Positions 51,118-59,996 are shown, counted from the stretch's first letter. The stretch is DNA of 64,000 nucleotides from JASHPR01 sp963749145 (GCA_963749145.1 CAVVLN010000002.1:868001-932000), one strand, 5' to 3'. Translations and numbers: made by a program. The notes: a model not told the origin generated them from the letters alone.

Positions 51118-51983
51118 GTGGCCGCTACCGCGACAGCGCCGCCGGCGCCCGGCCCGTCAGGGCCGGGCGCCGGCTTCGGCTTCCCGCCTGGGTCGGCATC
51201 ACGCCGTTCCTCGCCTACGTCGGGATCTTCCTGCTGCTGCCGACCGGGATCGTGGTCGTCGGCGCGTTCCGGAACCCGAGCGGCGCGCTGAACCTGTCCA
51301 GCCTCAAGGTGCTGTTCGAGTCCACCGACCGCGGCTACTTCACCAACTCGCTCGAGCTGTGCCTGATCTCCTCGGCGCTCGGGGCCGTGCTCGGCGCGAT
51401 CCTGGCGTACACGATCGCCACGGGCAACCCCGATGGCACGGTGCGCCGGCTCTACATCGCGGTCTCGGGCGTGCTGGCCCAGTTCGGCGGGGTCACCCTG
51501 GCGTTCGCGTTCGTGGTGACGATCGGGCCCGTCGGCCTGCTGTTTCACGCCAGCTGGTTTTATGCCTTCCCCTGGGGCATCGCGGTCATCTACACGTACT
51601 TCCAGGTCCCGCTGATGGTGCTGGTCTTCCTGCCCGCCATCGACGGGCTGAAGGTGCAGTGGCGGGAGGCCTCGGAGAGCCTGGGGTCCTCGGCGTGGCA
51701 GTACTGGCGGTACGTGGGCGGCCCGCTGCTCGCGCCCGCCTTCGCCGGCGCGGCCCTGCTGCTGTTCGCCAACGCGCTGTCGGCCTTCGCGACGATCGTG
51801 GCCTGGGAGAACCAGATTGCCTACATCGTGCCGCAGCAGATCTACCTCGCCATCAACAGCGAGGTCGGCCTGAGCAACGTGAACGAGGCCGATGTCCTGG
51901 CCCTGGGGATGATCATCTTGGTGGCCATCATCATGACCGGCTATGCCCTCCTGCAGCGCCGGGCGGCACGATGGCTGCGGTAA
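51118..51983 (+). CDS. ABC importer permease 1, first cassette (frame break near 51165-51195)
   Basis: The permease reading frame from about 51195 to 51983 encodes PAWVGITPFLAYVGIFLLLPTGIVVVG, about six helices, and the EAA-like loop WREASESLGSSAWQYWRYVGGP that docks the ATPase. It has no standard start codon between a stop at 51093 and a GTG inside the first helix (51252). A GTG at 51118, ten bases after the upstream stop and preceded by GAGGG, opens another frame (AATATAPPAPGPSGPGAG). Joining these needs a -1 type shift in a GC-rich stretch. The counterpart in the second cassette is intact from its own ATG, so an assembly indel is the simplest explanation. Confidence 0.82.
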
Positions 51984-52831
51984 CCTCCGTCGGCGAGCCG
52001 CCGCTGGCCGCGCCGGCCCGGCGCCCGCGCGGCATGCAGGCCGGGCGGCGCCGGCGGCTGAACGCGTTCCGGTACGTGGTGTTCACGTTCTTCACGCTGT
52101 TCTTCCTGCTGCCGCTGCTGGCCCTGCTCCGGTTCTCGCTGGAGGGCAGCACCCTCGGCACCTGGTCGATCGCCGCCTGGAAGGAGATCGCCTCCTACCC
52201 GGGCCCGCCGCCCCTGCTCAGCGCGGTCGAGATCACCCTGGAGCTGGGCGTGCTGACCAGCGTGACCACGCTGGTGCTGCTGGTCCCGACCATGATCTGG
52301 ATCCGGCTGCGGGTGCAGTGGATCAGCCGGGCCTTCGAGTTCCTCTGCCTGCTGCCGCTCACGATCCCGGCGATCGTGCTGGTGGTCGGGCTCGCCCCGG
52401 TCTACAACAGGATCAGGCACTACGAGCTGTCCGCGCTGATGCTGTTCTGGGCCTACGTGATCCTCGCGCTGCCGTACGCGTACCGGGCGCTGGCGGCCGG
52501 GCTGAACGCGATCGACGTCAAGACCCTGTCCGAGGCCGCCCGCAGCCTGGGCGCGCGCTGGTTCACCGTGATGTTCCGGGTGATCGCGCCGAACATGTGG
52601 CAGGCGATCCTGAACGCGCTGCTGCTGTCCGCGGCCCTGGCCCTGGGCGAGTTCACGATCGCCTACACCCTGCTGTACGTCAACCTGCAGGTCGAGATGT
52701 ACTCGATCAGCCGGAACACGCCGAACGCCTCGGTGATCTTCTCCACCGCACTGGCCGCGCTGATCTTCGCCTTCCTGCTGCTGTTGATCGTTTCCTACGC
52801 GGGCCGCCGCCGGCGGCGCGGGATGAGGTAG
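51971..52831 (+). CDS. ABC importer permease 2, first cassette
   Basis: 286 residues, six helices, with the docking loop EAARSLGARWFTVMFRVIAPNM. The ATG overlaps the end of permease 1 by 13 bases (ATGGCTGCGGTAA). This overlap is the ancestral type of junction that is multiplied in the second cassette. It starts MAAVTSVGEPPLAAP, similar to MAAVAGVEAG of its paralogue. It forms the channel with permease 1. Confidence 0.91.
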   Translation: MAAVTSVGEPPLAAPARRPRGMQAGRRRRLNAFRYVVFTFFTLFFLLPLLALLRFSLEGSTLGTWSIAAWKEIASYPGPPPLLSAVEITLELGVLTSVTTLVLLVPTMIWIRLRVQWISRAFEFLCLLPLTIPAIVLVVGLAPVYNRIRHYELSALMLFWAYVILALPYAYRALAAGLNAIDVKTLSEAARSLGARWFTVMFRVIAPNMWQAILNALLLSAALALGEFTIAYTLLYVNLQVEMYSISRNTPNASVIFSTALAALIFAFLLLLIVSYAGRRRRRGMR

Positions 52832-52836
52832 CGCAC

Positions 52837-53949
52837 GTGACGTCGCCACAGACCAGCACGCAGAACGCCGCCACCCGGGGCGCGGTCGAGGTGCGGATGG
52901 AGGGGCTGAGCCGCCGGTACGGCCCGGTCGTCGCGCTGGACGGGCTGGACCTGACCGTGCAGGCCGGCGAGCTCGTCACGCTGCTCGGCCCGTCGGGCTG
53001 CGGCAAGACCACCACTCTGCGGCTGCTGGCCGGGCTCGAGGACGCCGACGCCGGCCAGATCACCGTGGGCGGTGCCGACGTCACCCGGCTGCCGGCCAGC
53101 AAGCGGGACATGGGCATGGTGTTCCAGGCCTACTCGCTGTTCCCGCACATGACCGTGAAGCAGAACGTGTCGTTCGGGCTGCGGCTGCGCCGGATCGGCT
53201 CGGCGCAGCGGGACCGGCGGGCGATGGAGATGCTGGAGCTCGTGGGCCTGGTGACGCAGGCGGACCGGTACCCGCACCAGATCTCCGGGGGCCAGCAGCA
53301 GCGGGTCGCGCTGGCCCGGGCCCTGGCCATCGAACCGCAGGTACTGCTGCTCGACGAGCCGCTCTCGGCCCTGGACGCCAAGGTCCGGGCCCAGCTGCGG
53401 GACCAGATCCGCCGGATCCAGCTCGAGGTGGGCATCACCACGCTGTTCGTCACCCACGACCAGGAGGAGGCGCTCGCGATCTCGGACCGGGTCGGCGTGA
53501 TGCAAGAGGGCCGCATCGAGCAGCTCGCGCCGCCGACCGAGGTCTACTCGCGCCCGGCCACCCCGTTCGTGGCCGAGTTCGTCGGCCTCAGCAACCGGCT
53601 GCCCGGCACGGTCAGCGGGTCGACGGTGACCGTGCGCGGCCGTGATCTGCCGCTGGTGGACGCCTCCACCCCGGCCGGCCCGGTCACGGCCCTGGTCCGG
53701 CCGGAGGCGGTCACGCTGGCCTCGGACAGCTCGGGCGACGGCGGGCCGCTGACCGGCACCGTGATCGCGTCGACCTTCCTCGGCGCGACCAGCCGGGTCA
53801 CCGTCGACCTGGGCGACGTCACGATCCTGGCCCAGCTCAGCACGGCCGACGCCGCGGGGCTCCCGGCGGGCAGCCGGGTCTCGCTGACGATCCGCCCGGA
53901 TCCGGTGCTGGTGTCCGCCGCCGACGCGCCCGCGGAGAGCGAGGCGTGA
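52837..53949 (+). CDS. ABC importer ATP-binding protein, first cassette
   Basis: 370 residues: Walker A GPSGCGKTT, Q-loop MVFQAYSLFPHMTV, signature ISGGQQQRVALARALA, Walker B VLLLDEPLSALDAK, and switch His in FVTHDQEEAL. A C-terminal TOBE-like domain regulates transport. It is of the PotA/FbpC/PhnT class. GTG at 52837 with GAGGTAG upstream. The end overlaps the metallophosphoesterase by four bases. Confidence 0.95.
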   Translation: MTSPQTSTQNAATRGAVEVRMEGLSRRYGPVVALDGLDLTVQAGELVTLLGPSGCGKTTTLRLLAGLEDADAGQITVGGADVTRLPASKRDMGMVFQAYSLFPHMTVKQNVSFGLRLRRIGSAQRDRRAMEMLELVGLVTQADRYPHQISGGQQQRVALARALAIEPQVLLLDEPLSALDAKVRAQLRDQIRRIQLEVGITTLFVTHDQEEALAISDRVGVMQEGRIEQLAPPTEVYSRPATPFVAEFVGLSNRLPGTVSGSTVTVRGRDLPLVDASTPAGPVTALVRPEAVTLASDSSGDGGPLTGTVIASTFLGATSRVTVDLGDVTILAQLSTADAAGLPAGSRVSLTIRPDPVLVSAADAPAESEA

Positions 53950-55604
53950 CCGTCCGGCGCCCGCCGCTCACCACCCACCGCCGCCTGGCGGCGGGCGCGG
54001 TGCTGCGCCACGGCGCCAGTGCCCCCTACCGGGCCGTCGAGATCATCGCGGGCGAGCCGCACCTGGTCCGCGACGACCTGGGCGGGCCCGGCCCGCTGGC
54101 CCGGCCCGAGGCCGGGCGGCTGCTGCTGCACCTGATCCAGGTCACCGACCTGCAGCTGGCCGACGTCCAGTCGCCGACCCGGTTCGAGTTCCTGAACCGC
54201 TTCTTTGCCGACCCGAGGTACGCCGACATCGTGCCCGTGCAGCGCCCGCAGGAGGCTCTCAACGCGCACGCGGTCGACGCCACGCTGCGGACCCTCAACG
54301 CGGTGCGCGGCCCGGCCACCGGGGCGCCGCCGGAGCTCGCGGTGACGACCGGCGACGCGATCGACAACGCGCAGTGGAACGAGATGCAGGCCTTCCTGGC
54401 CCTGTTCGACGGCGGGCGGGTGCGCCCGGGCTCCGGCGGGCCCGGCTATGTCGGCGTCCAGTCGCCGGACTGGCCGGACGACTTCTTCTGGAAGCCCGAG
54501 GGCCCGGGCGCGGACGGCGAGGACATCTTCCGGCGCGAGTTCGGCTTCCCGCACCACCCGGGGCTGCTGCACCAGGCCATGGAGGAGTTCTCGGCGGCCG
54601 GGCTGCGCGTGCCGTGGCTGTCGTGCTTCGGCAATCACGAGGCCCTCAACCAGGGCGTCGGCAGGATCACCCCCGGCCTGGCCGACGCGCTGGTCGGCGG
54701 CCGGAAACCGCTGCGGCTGCCCGAGGACTTCGATCACGACCGGGCCCTGGAGCTGTTCACCGAGCAGCCCGAGGCGTTCATGGCCGGGCCGGCCGTGACG
54801 ATCACCGCCGATTCCGGCCGCAGGCCCGTCACCCGCCAGGAGTTCGTGGCGGCGCACTTCCGGCCCCGCGCGCGCCCGTTCGGGCACGGCTTCACCGAGC
54901 AGAACCGGCGCGAGGGCACCGCGTACTACGTGCACGACACCCCGGCCGCTCGGCTGATCGCGCTGGACACCAGCTGCGGCACCGGGGGAGCGGCCGGATG
55001 CCTCGACCGTGACCAGGCGCGCTGGCTCGAGGCCCGGCTCGCCGAGGTGCACTCGTCCTACCGCGCGCCGGACGGGCGCGAGGTGCGCACCGGCCACGAT
55101 GACCGCCTGGTGATCCTGTTCTCCCACCACGGGGTCGACACGCTCACCAGCGCCCGGGGAGCCAGGGGACCGGAGGGCGAGCCGCTGCTCGGCGCGGCCG
55201 AGGTCGTCGCCCTGCTGCACCGCTTCGGCAACCTCGTGCTGTGGCTGAACGGGCACACGCACACCAACGCGATCCGTCCCCGGCCCGACCCCGTCCGCCC
55301 CGGGCGCGGGTTCTGGGAGGTCACCACCTGCGCGATCGTCGACTGGCCGTGCCAGGCCCGGCTGATCGAGATCCTTGACGGCGACGGGTGCCTGTCCATC
55401 GTCTGCACCATGGTCGACCACGACACCCCGGTCGCGCCCCGCTCGCTGCAGACCGCGGATGACCTCGCTTCGCTGCACCGCGAGCTCGCCGCCAACATGC
55501 CGGCGATCGGCGCCGACTCCGGCCGGGCCGGGGAGCCCGCCGACCGCAACGCCGAGCTGCGGATCGCGCCGCCGTTCCCGCTGGACCGCCTGGCCGCCGG
55601 GTAA
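53946..55604 (+). CDS. Metallophosphoesterase, TIGR03767 type
   Basis: 552 residues. Calcineurin-like metal motifs with long inserts between them: QVTDLQLADVQSP (in place of the usual DxH), TTGDAIDNAQW, CFGNHEAL, ILFSHHGVDTL and WLNGHTHTNAI. Many relatives carry a Tat signal before the conserved start TTHRRLAAGAVLRHG; here the protein begins directly with that segment, so it should be cytoplasmic. It is translationally coupled (GTGA) to the importer ATPase, suggesting it dephosphorylates or cleaves the imported compound. Confidence 0.85.
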   Translation: MTVRRPPLTTHRRLAAGAVLRHGASAPYRAVEIIAGEPHLVRDDLGGPGPLARPEAGRLLLHLIQVTDLQLADVQSPTRFEFLNRFFADPRYADIVPVQRPQEALNAHAVDATLRTLNAVRGPATGAPPELAVTTGDAIDNAQWNEMQAFLALFDGGRVRPGSGGPGYVGVQSPDWPDDFFWKPEGPGADGEDIFRREFGFPHHPGLLHQAMEEFSAAGLRVPWLSCFGNHEALNQGVGRITPGLADALVGGRKPLRLPEDFDHDRALELFTEQPEAFMAGPAVTITADSGRRPVTRQEFVAAHFRPRARPFGHGFTEQNRREGTAYYVHDTPAARLIALDTSCGTGGAAGCLDRDQARWLEARLAEVHSSYRAPDGREVRTGHDDRLVILFSHHGVDTLTSARGARGPEGEPLLGAAEVVALLHRFGNLVLWLNGHTHTNAIRPRPDPVRPGRGFWEVTTCAIVDWPCQARLIEILDGDGCLSIVCTMVDHDTPVAPRSLQTADDLASLHRELAANMPAIGADSGRAGEPADRNAELRIAPPFPLDRLAAG

Positions 55605-55634
55605 CGGCCGGCATAGAGGCGCCAGCGCGTCGCG

Positions 55635-56765
55635 TCACCGGCGCGCGGTGACCAGCACAGCCGCCCCCGGCAGACTGACCTGCACTGATGTCCCCGGTGC
55701 CATGGTGGCCGCCGCAGCGGTCGGCTGATCCACCTTGACGGTCACGTCGCCGGACAGCAGCACGCTGACCCGGGTGACCGAGCCGAGGAAGGTGCGGTCG
55801 GCCACGATCCCGTTACCGCCGGGCTGGACGGCGATGCGCAGGCCCTCCGGCCTGAGCAGCACGTCCACATCCGCGGGCAGCCCGGCGGCCGTGTCGCCGT
55901 GCACGGGCACGACCGCGCCGAGCGCGCTGACCTGGTCCTGGCCTTGCCGCCGTCCCGGGACGCGGTTCATGATCCCGACGAACTCGGCCACGAACGCGGT
56001 GGCCGGCTCGGCGTAGAGCTGGCCGGGCTCGGCGATCTGTTCGAGCCTGCCCTCCCGCATCACGCCGACCCGGTCGGCCATCGACAGGGCTTCTTCCTGA
56101 TCGTGCGTGACGAACAGCGTGGTCGTGCCGAGCCGTCGCTGCAGCGAGCGGATCTGCTCCCGCAGCTGCAGCCGCACCTTCGCGTCCAGCGCCGACAACG
56201 GCTCGTCGAGGAGCAGCACCCGGGGCTCGATGGCCAGGGCCCGGGCCAGCGCGACGCGCTGCTGCTGGCCGCCGGACATCTGGTGCGGGTACTTCCTGGC
56301 CTGGTCGGTCAGGCCGACCAGGTCCAGCAACTCGTCGGCCCGCTTGCTGCGCTCGGCCGAGCGCAGCTTGCGCATCCGCAGCCCGAAACCGACGTTGTCG
56401 AGCGCCGACATGTTCGGGAACAGGCTGTAGCTCTGGAACACCATGCCTATGTCCCGCTTGGCCGCCGGAACCGGTGACATGTCCCGGCCGTCGACGGTGA
56501 CCGAGCCCGCGTCGGCGGTCTCGAATCCGGCCAGGATGCGCAGCGCGGTCGTCTTGCCGCAGCCGGAGGGGCCGAGCAGGGCCACGAACTCACCGGGCGC
56601 GATCTCCAGTGTCAGGCCGTCGAGGGCGCGCACGACGCCGTAGGAGCGGCTGAGATCGCGTATGGCGACCGGCGCGCCCGCGCCGTTGCCGGCGGCGCTG
56701 ATGGCGCCGCCGCCGGCCGGGGTGCCCGCCGCCGCGTTCGCGGTCATTCCGGTGTTCGCGGTCAT
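55635..56765 (-). CDS. ABC importer ATP-binding protein, second cassette
   Basis: 376 residues: Walker A GPSGCGKTT, MVFQSYSLFPNM, MSGGQQQRVALARALA, VLLLDEPLSALDAK, FVTHDQEEAL and a TOBE-like C-terminus. Close paralogue of the plus-strand ATPase. The ATG at 56765 overlaps the upstream permease stop (ATGA) with GGGGGAG nearby; an 18-base duplication right after it (TCATTCCGG twice) offers a second ATG six codons in. Converges on the metallophosphoesterase with 30 bases between stops. Confidence 0.95.
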   Translation of the reverse strand: MTANTGMTANAAAGTPAGGGAISAAGNGAGAPVAIRDLSRSYGVVRALDGLTLEIAPGEFVALLGPSGCGKTTALRILAGFETADAGSVTVDGRDMSPVPAAKRDIGMVFQSYSLFPNMSALDNVGFGLRMRKLRSAERSKRADELLDLVGLTDQARKYPHQMSGGQQQRVALARALAIEPRVLLLDEPLSALDAKVRLQLREQIRSLQRRLGTTTLFVTHDQEEALSMADRVGVMREGRLEQIAEPGQLYAEPATAFVAEFVGIMNRVPGRRQGQDQVSALGAVVPVHGDTAAGLPADVDVLLRPEGLRIAVQPGGNGIVADRTFLGSVTRVSVLLSGDVTVKVDQPTAAAATMAPGTSVQVSLPGAAVLVTARR

Positions 56766-57631
56766 TCCGGCTCCCCCGTGGTGATGTTGGCTTCCTGAGG
56801 GGCGACGGTGAACAGGGCGACCTGGGCCCCGCCGCGCCTGCGCGCGCTCCGGCCGCCGACGGCCACGATGAGCATCAGCAGGATCCAGGTGACGAACAGC
56901 GCGAGCAGCGATGCGGCGACCGACACCGGCCCGGCGTTCTGCTCGAACTGCACGATCCACACCGGGAAGGTCACGTAGAGGGCCAGGCTGGCCATGGTGA
57001 ACTCGCCGAGCACCAGCGCGACCGTGAGGACGGTGGCCGACAGCATCGCGGTCCGGATGTTCGGCAGCACCACCCGCCACAGCGTGGACGGCCATCCGGC
57101 GCCGAGCGAGTTCGACGCCTCGACCATGGTCTTCAGGTCGAATGCGCGCAGCCCGGCGTCGAGCGACCGGTACGCGAACGGCATCGCCAGGATGACGTAC
57201 GCCAGCGCGAGCAGATACGGCGTGCTGAGCAGGAACCCGGGCGCCACCTTCAGCACCCCGATGATCAGCACGATCGGCGGGATGACGATCGGCAGGATCG
57301 TGATCCCCTCCATGAGGCGCCGCAGCCGCGGCAGCCGCAGGTGCACGTAGACGGTGGTGGGCACCATGAGCCCGAGCGTGAGGATCGTGGTGACCACCGC
57401 GAGGCGCAGCGACAGCCCGATCGCCGACGTGAAGCCGCTATAGCCCACGACCTTGGTGAATGCCTTCAGCCCGGCGAAGCGCAGGGCTGCGTAGAGCGGG
57501 ATCAGGAAATAAACGGCCGCTATGAACAGGATGGCCCAGCGCCACACCGGGAAGCTGCGCCCGCGGGCCGCCGGCCTGGTGGCCGGCGACGGCGCCTGCG
57601 CTCCGGCCTCGACGCCCGCTACCGCGGCCAT
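56762..57631 (-). CDS. ABC importer permease 2, second cassette
   Basis: 289 residues, six helices, docking loop EASNSLGAGWPSTLWRVVLPNI. Starts MAAVAGVEAGAQAP at 57631. In the other cassette the matching gene overlaps permease 1 by 13 bases; here two extra copies of that junction separate them by 84 bases, with tiny ORFs in between. Paralogue of the protein at 51971. Confidence 0.92.
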   Translation of the reverse strand: MAAVAGVEAGAQAPSPATRPAARGRSFPVWRWAILFIAAVYFLIPLYAALRFAGLKAFTKVVGYSGFTSAIGLSLRLAVVTTILTLGLMVPTTVYVHLRLPRLRRLMEGITILPIVIPPIVLIIGVLKVAPGFLLSTPYLLALAYVILAMPFAYRSLDAGLRAFDLKTMVEASNSLGAGWPSTLWRVVLPNIRTAMLSATVLTVALVLGEFTMASLALYVTFPVWIVQFEQNAGPVSVAASLLALFVTWILLMLIVAVGGRSARRRGGAQVALFTVAPQEANITTGEPE

Positions 57632-57678
57632 CGGGCCGCCCTTCGCGTCGCCCTCGTGCCCATCCCTACCGCAGCCAT
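57619..57678 (-). CDS. Tiny ORF 2 of the permease junction (19 codons)
   Basis: ATG 57678, stop 57621-57619; peptide MAAVGMGTRATRRAARWPR. Its end overlaps the permease 2 start by 13 bases, and its start overlaps the stop of tiny ORF 1 by 13 bases. The second half copies the C-terminus of permease 1 (RRAARWLR). Translation is inferred from structure only. Confidence 0.45.
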   Translation of the reverse strand: MAAVGMGTRATRRAARWPR

Positions 57679-57728
57679 CGGGCCGCCCTTCGCGTCGCCG
57701 CCCTCGTGCCCATCCCTACCGCAGCCAT
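57629..57728 (-). repeat. 47/50-base repeat of the permease stop-start junction
   Basis: Units with GCCATCGGGCCGCCCTTCGC (plus strand) start at 57627, 57674 and 57724. On the coding strand each contains the end of permease 1 (CGGCCCGATGG) and the first codons of permease 2. The spacing is 47 then 50 bases because one copy lacks three bases. The array is the result of tandem duplication of a coupling junction. Confidence 0.9.
57666..57728 (-). CDS. Tiny ORF 1 of the permease junction (20 codons)
   Basis: ATG 57728 lies within the last codons of permease 1 (overlap 13 bases with its stop at 57718-57716). The stop is at 57668-57666. The peptide begins MAAVGMGTRAA and ends RRAARWLR, fusing a permease 2 start with a permease 1 end. 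AAGGG lies about 8 bases before the next ATG. Confidence 0.45.
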   Translation of the reverse strand: MAAVGMGTRAATRRAARWLR

Positions 57729-58645
57729 CGGGCCGCCCTTCGCTGCAGGACGACGTAGCCGACCATGACGATCGCGATGATCACGACCATGATCAGGCCG
57801 AGCGCGTAGCCAAGGTTCTGCTGGCCGGCCACCACGTTGCCGTTCAGGAGCGCCCCGATCTGGATCGGCGTCAGCGCGACGGTGCCGCCGGTCAGCGCCT
57901 CGGCGGTGGCGTAGGCGGAGAAGGCGCTGCCGAACAGCAGCAGCAGGCAGCCGAGGAACGACGGCAGCAGCACCGGGCCGCCCACGTAGCGCCAGTACTG
58001 CCAGGTCCGGGCGCCCATGTTCTGCGCCGCCTCGCGCCAGGCCGGCCGCAGGCCTTCCAGGGCGGGCAGGATGACCAGGACCATGAGCGGGATCTGGAAG
58101 TACATGTAGACGATGAACACGCCGAACGCGTTGTACAGCGTGAAGCCGTGGTCCCAGATGTCGACGCCGAAGACGGCCTTGATCCACCCGGTGACGATGC
58201 CGGTGGTGCTGAGCGTCGCGATGAACAGGAGGGCCAGCGGGACGCCGCCGAAGTTGGCGAACACGCCAGACGCCGTGATCACGACCTGGCGCAGTATCTT
58301 GCCGCGCTTGGCCGTGTAGATCGCGTAGGCGAGGAGCAGCCCGAATATCCCCGGCACGACCGAGGAGGCGATCGACAGCAGGATAGATGTCTTCAGGCCG
58401 AGCAGGTAGCTGCCGTGCAGCGCCGTGCTGATGTTGCTCAGCGTGGCCGCGCCGGTGCTGGAATTCTGGAACGCGGCGATCGCGATTGCGATCGTGGGCG
58501 CGGCCAGGCCGAGGGCGATGTACACGCCGAAGGGCACGACGCCCAGCCACCTGAGCGTGCCGTGCAGCGATGTGGATACCCGGCTGGGCCGGGCCCCGGA
58601 GGTCAGGGCCTCCGGGGCCACGGCCCGGGTCGTCCTTTCCGCCAC
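57716..58645 (-). CDS. ABC importer permease 1, second cassette
   Basis: 309 residues with six helices. Starts with a 30-residue cytoplasmic tail, then LGVVPFGVYIALGLAAPTIAIAI, and the docking loop WREAAQNMGARTWQYWRYVGGP, nearly identical to that of the first cassette. ATG at 58645, three bases after the binding-protein stop. Its intact frame shows what the first-cassette permease should look like. Confidence 0.93.
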   Translation of the reverse strand: MAERTTRAVAPEALTSGARPSRVSTSLHGTLRWLGVVPFGVYIALGLAAPTIAIAIAAFQNSSTGAATLSNISTALHGSYLLGLKTSILLSIASSVVPGIFGLLLAYAIYTAKRGKILRQVVITASGVFANFGGVPLALLFIATLSTTGIVTGWIKAVFGVDIWDHGFTLYNAFGVFIVYMYFQIPLMVLVILPALEGLRPAWREAAQNMGARTWQYWRYVGGPVLLPSFLGCLLLLFGSAFSAYATAEALTGGTVALTPIQIGALLNGNVVAGQQNLGYALGLIMVVIIAIVMVGYVVLQRRAARWLR

Positions 58646-58648
58646 CGG

Positions 58649-59797
58649 CTAGCCGCCGACTTGCGTCGGCCAGTCCTGGGTGACGACGTTCTCCGCGGCG
58701 GCCTGCTGGGCCTGGGTCGGGAACGTCAGCGCGCCGGGCGGGGCGGGCGGCAGCGCGGCGTAGGCGGTCTTGTTCACGGTTCCGTTCGCGACCAGCGTGG
58801 ACAGCTCGATGGGGCGGGCGAACCCTTCCAGCCACAGGTTCTGGCCCTCGGTCGAGTAGAGGTACTCCTCCCACAGCCGGGCCGCGGCCGGGTCCGGCGC
58901 GGTGGCGCTGATCGCCTGGTCGTAGTAGGCCGCGTACGACGAGTCCGACGGGATCACGATCTTGAAGCCCTTGACCACCGGCGAGACCTCCGAGGCGAGC
59001 AGGTAGTCCCACCAGATGAGGATCGGCGTCGTGCCGTTCTGCACCGTGGTCGGCCCGCCGATCGCGGTCGGGACGAAGTTGCCGATCGCCTTCAGGTGCG
59101 CGTAGTACTTGATGCCCGGCTCGATGTTGCTGAACGAGCCGCCGTTGGCCAGCGCAGCGGCGTAGACCGCGGCAAAGGCCGCGCCGGCCGTCGTCGGGCT
59201 GTTGTTGAGGCCGATCATGTTCTTATAGGCCGGGTTGGTCAGGCTGGCGAATGAGGTCGGCGCCACCTTGACCTTGGCCGGGTCGTAGCCGATGGCCACG
59301 TAGCCGCCGTAGTCGGCATACCAGGCGCCGTTGGCGTCCTTGGCGTTGGCCGGGATGTTGCTCCAGGTCGCTACCTGGTACGGAGCCCACAGGTGGTCTG
59401 TGGCGCCCTCGACCGCGAACGGCGTGCCCACGTCGACCACGTCGGGTGCTCGGCTCTGGCCCTTGAGTTGCTCCACGGCGGTGATCTCCTGTCCGCTGGA
59501 GCCCTCCGGGTTAGCGTCGGTGATGTGAATGTGATATTTCTTGCTGAAATCAGCCATAATCGCGCCGTAGTTGGCCCAATTGCTCGGCAGCGTTATGACG
59601 TTGAGCTGGCCTTCTTTCTCCGCCGCCTCGACGAGGGCCGCCATGCCGCCGCCCGCCGCCGCCGAGGTGGCCTTCGACCAGTCTGTTGACGAGGCGGTGC
59701 CGCTCGATGACGACGAGCCACTGCTGCCGCATCCGGCGGCCAGCACCGCGATGCCGATAACTGCCGCAACGGCGGCCCCTATTCTCTTCCTGAGCAC
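58649..59797 (-). CDS. ABC importer solute-binding lipoprotein (second cassette)
   Basis: 382 residues. Signal peptide with lipobox VLAAGCGSS, Ser-rich linker, then a binding domain similar to the first cassette (GGGMAALVEAAEKEGQLNV, ANYGAIMADFSKKYHIHI, DANPEGSSGQE). GTG at 59797 with GGAGGGGG 5 bases upstream; seven codons of longer reading before it include that ribosome site and are not used. Predicted lipid-anchored outside the membrane. Confidence 0.91.
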   Translation of the reverse strand: MLRKRIGAAVAAVIGIAVLAAGCGSSGSSSSSGTASSTDWSKATSAAAGGGMAALVEAAEKEGQLNVITLPSNWANYGAIMADFSKKYHIHITDANPEGSSGQEITAVEQLKGQSRAPDVVDVGTPFAVEGATDHLWAPYQVATWSNIPANAKDANGAWYADYGGYVAIGYDPAKVKVAPTSFASLTNPAYKNMIGLNNSPTTAGAAFAAVYAAALANGGSFSNIEPGIKYYAHLKAIGNFVPTAIGGPTTVQNGTTPILIWWDYLLASEVSPVVKGFKIVIPSDSSYAAYYDQAISATAPDPAAARLWEEYLYSTEGQNLWLEGFARPIELSTLVANGTVNKTAYAALPPAPPGALTFPTQAQQAAAENVVTQDWPTQVGG

Positions 59798-59967
59798 TGT
59801 TCCCCCTCCGACCTGCATGACCGCGATGGGTCAGGACGCGAGCATCGTCGCGGGAGAACGTAAATGACAGGTAATAAACAAAAACCGGAATGCCGTCTGA
59901 TTCGTGAACGGTACCCGGATGGAAAGGGAATTTCTCGGGCTGCGTTTAGTCGCCAGTAATTAAGGTT

Positions 59968-59996
59968 ATATTAACGATTGGTACCGAAACTTGTAA
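59968..59996 (-). promoter_or_regulatory. Candidate promoter of the second importer cassette
   Basis: On the minus strand TTACAA (59996-59991) and TAATAT (59973-59968) are separated by 17 bases in a stretch (59860-60000) far richer in A/T than its surroundings. A small palindrome GTTA-TAT-TAAC (59965-59975) overlaps the -10 and may be an operator. A leader of about 165 bases would precede the gene. The rest of 59798-60123 shows no gene. Confidence 0.5.
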
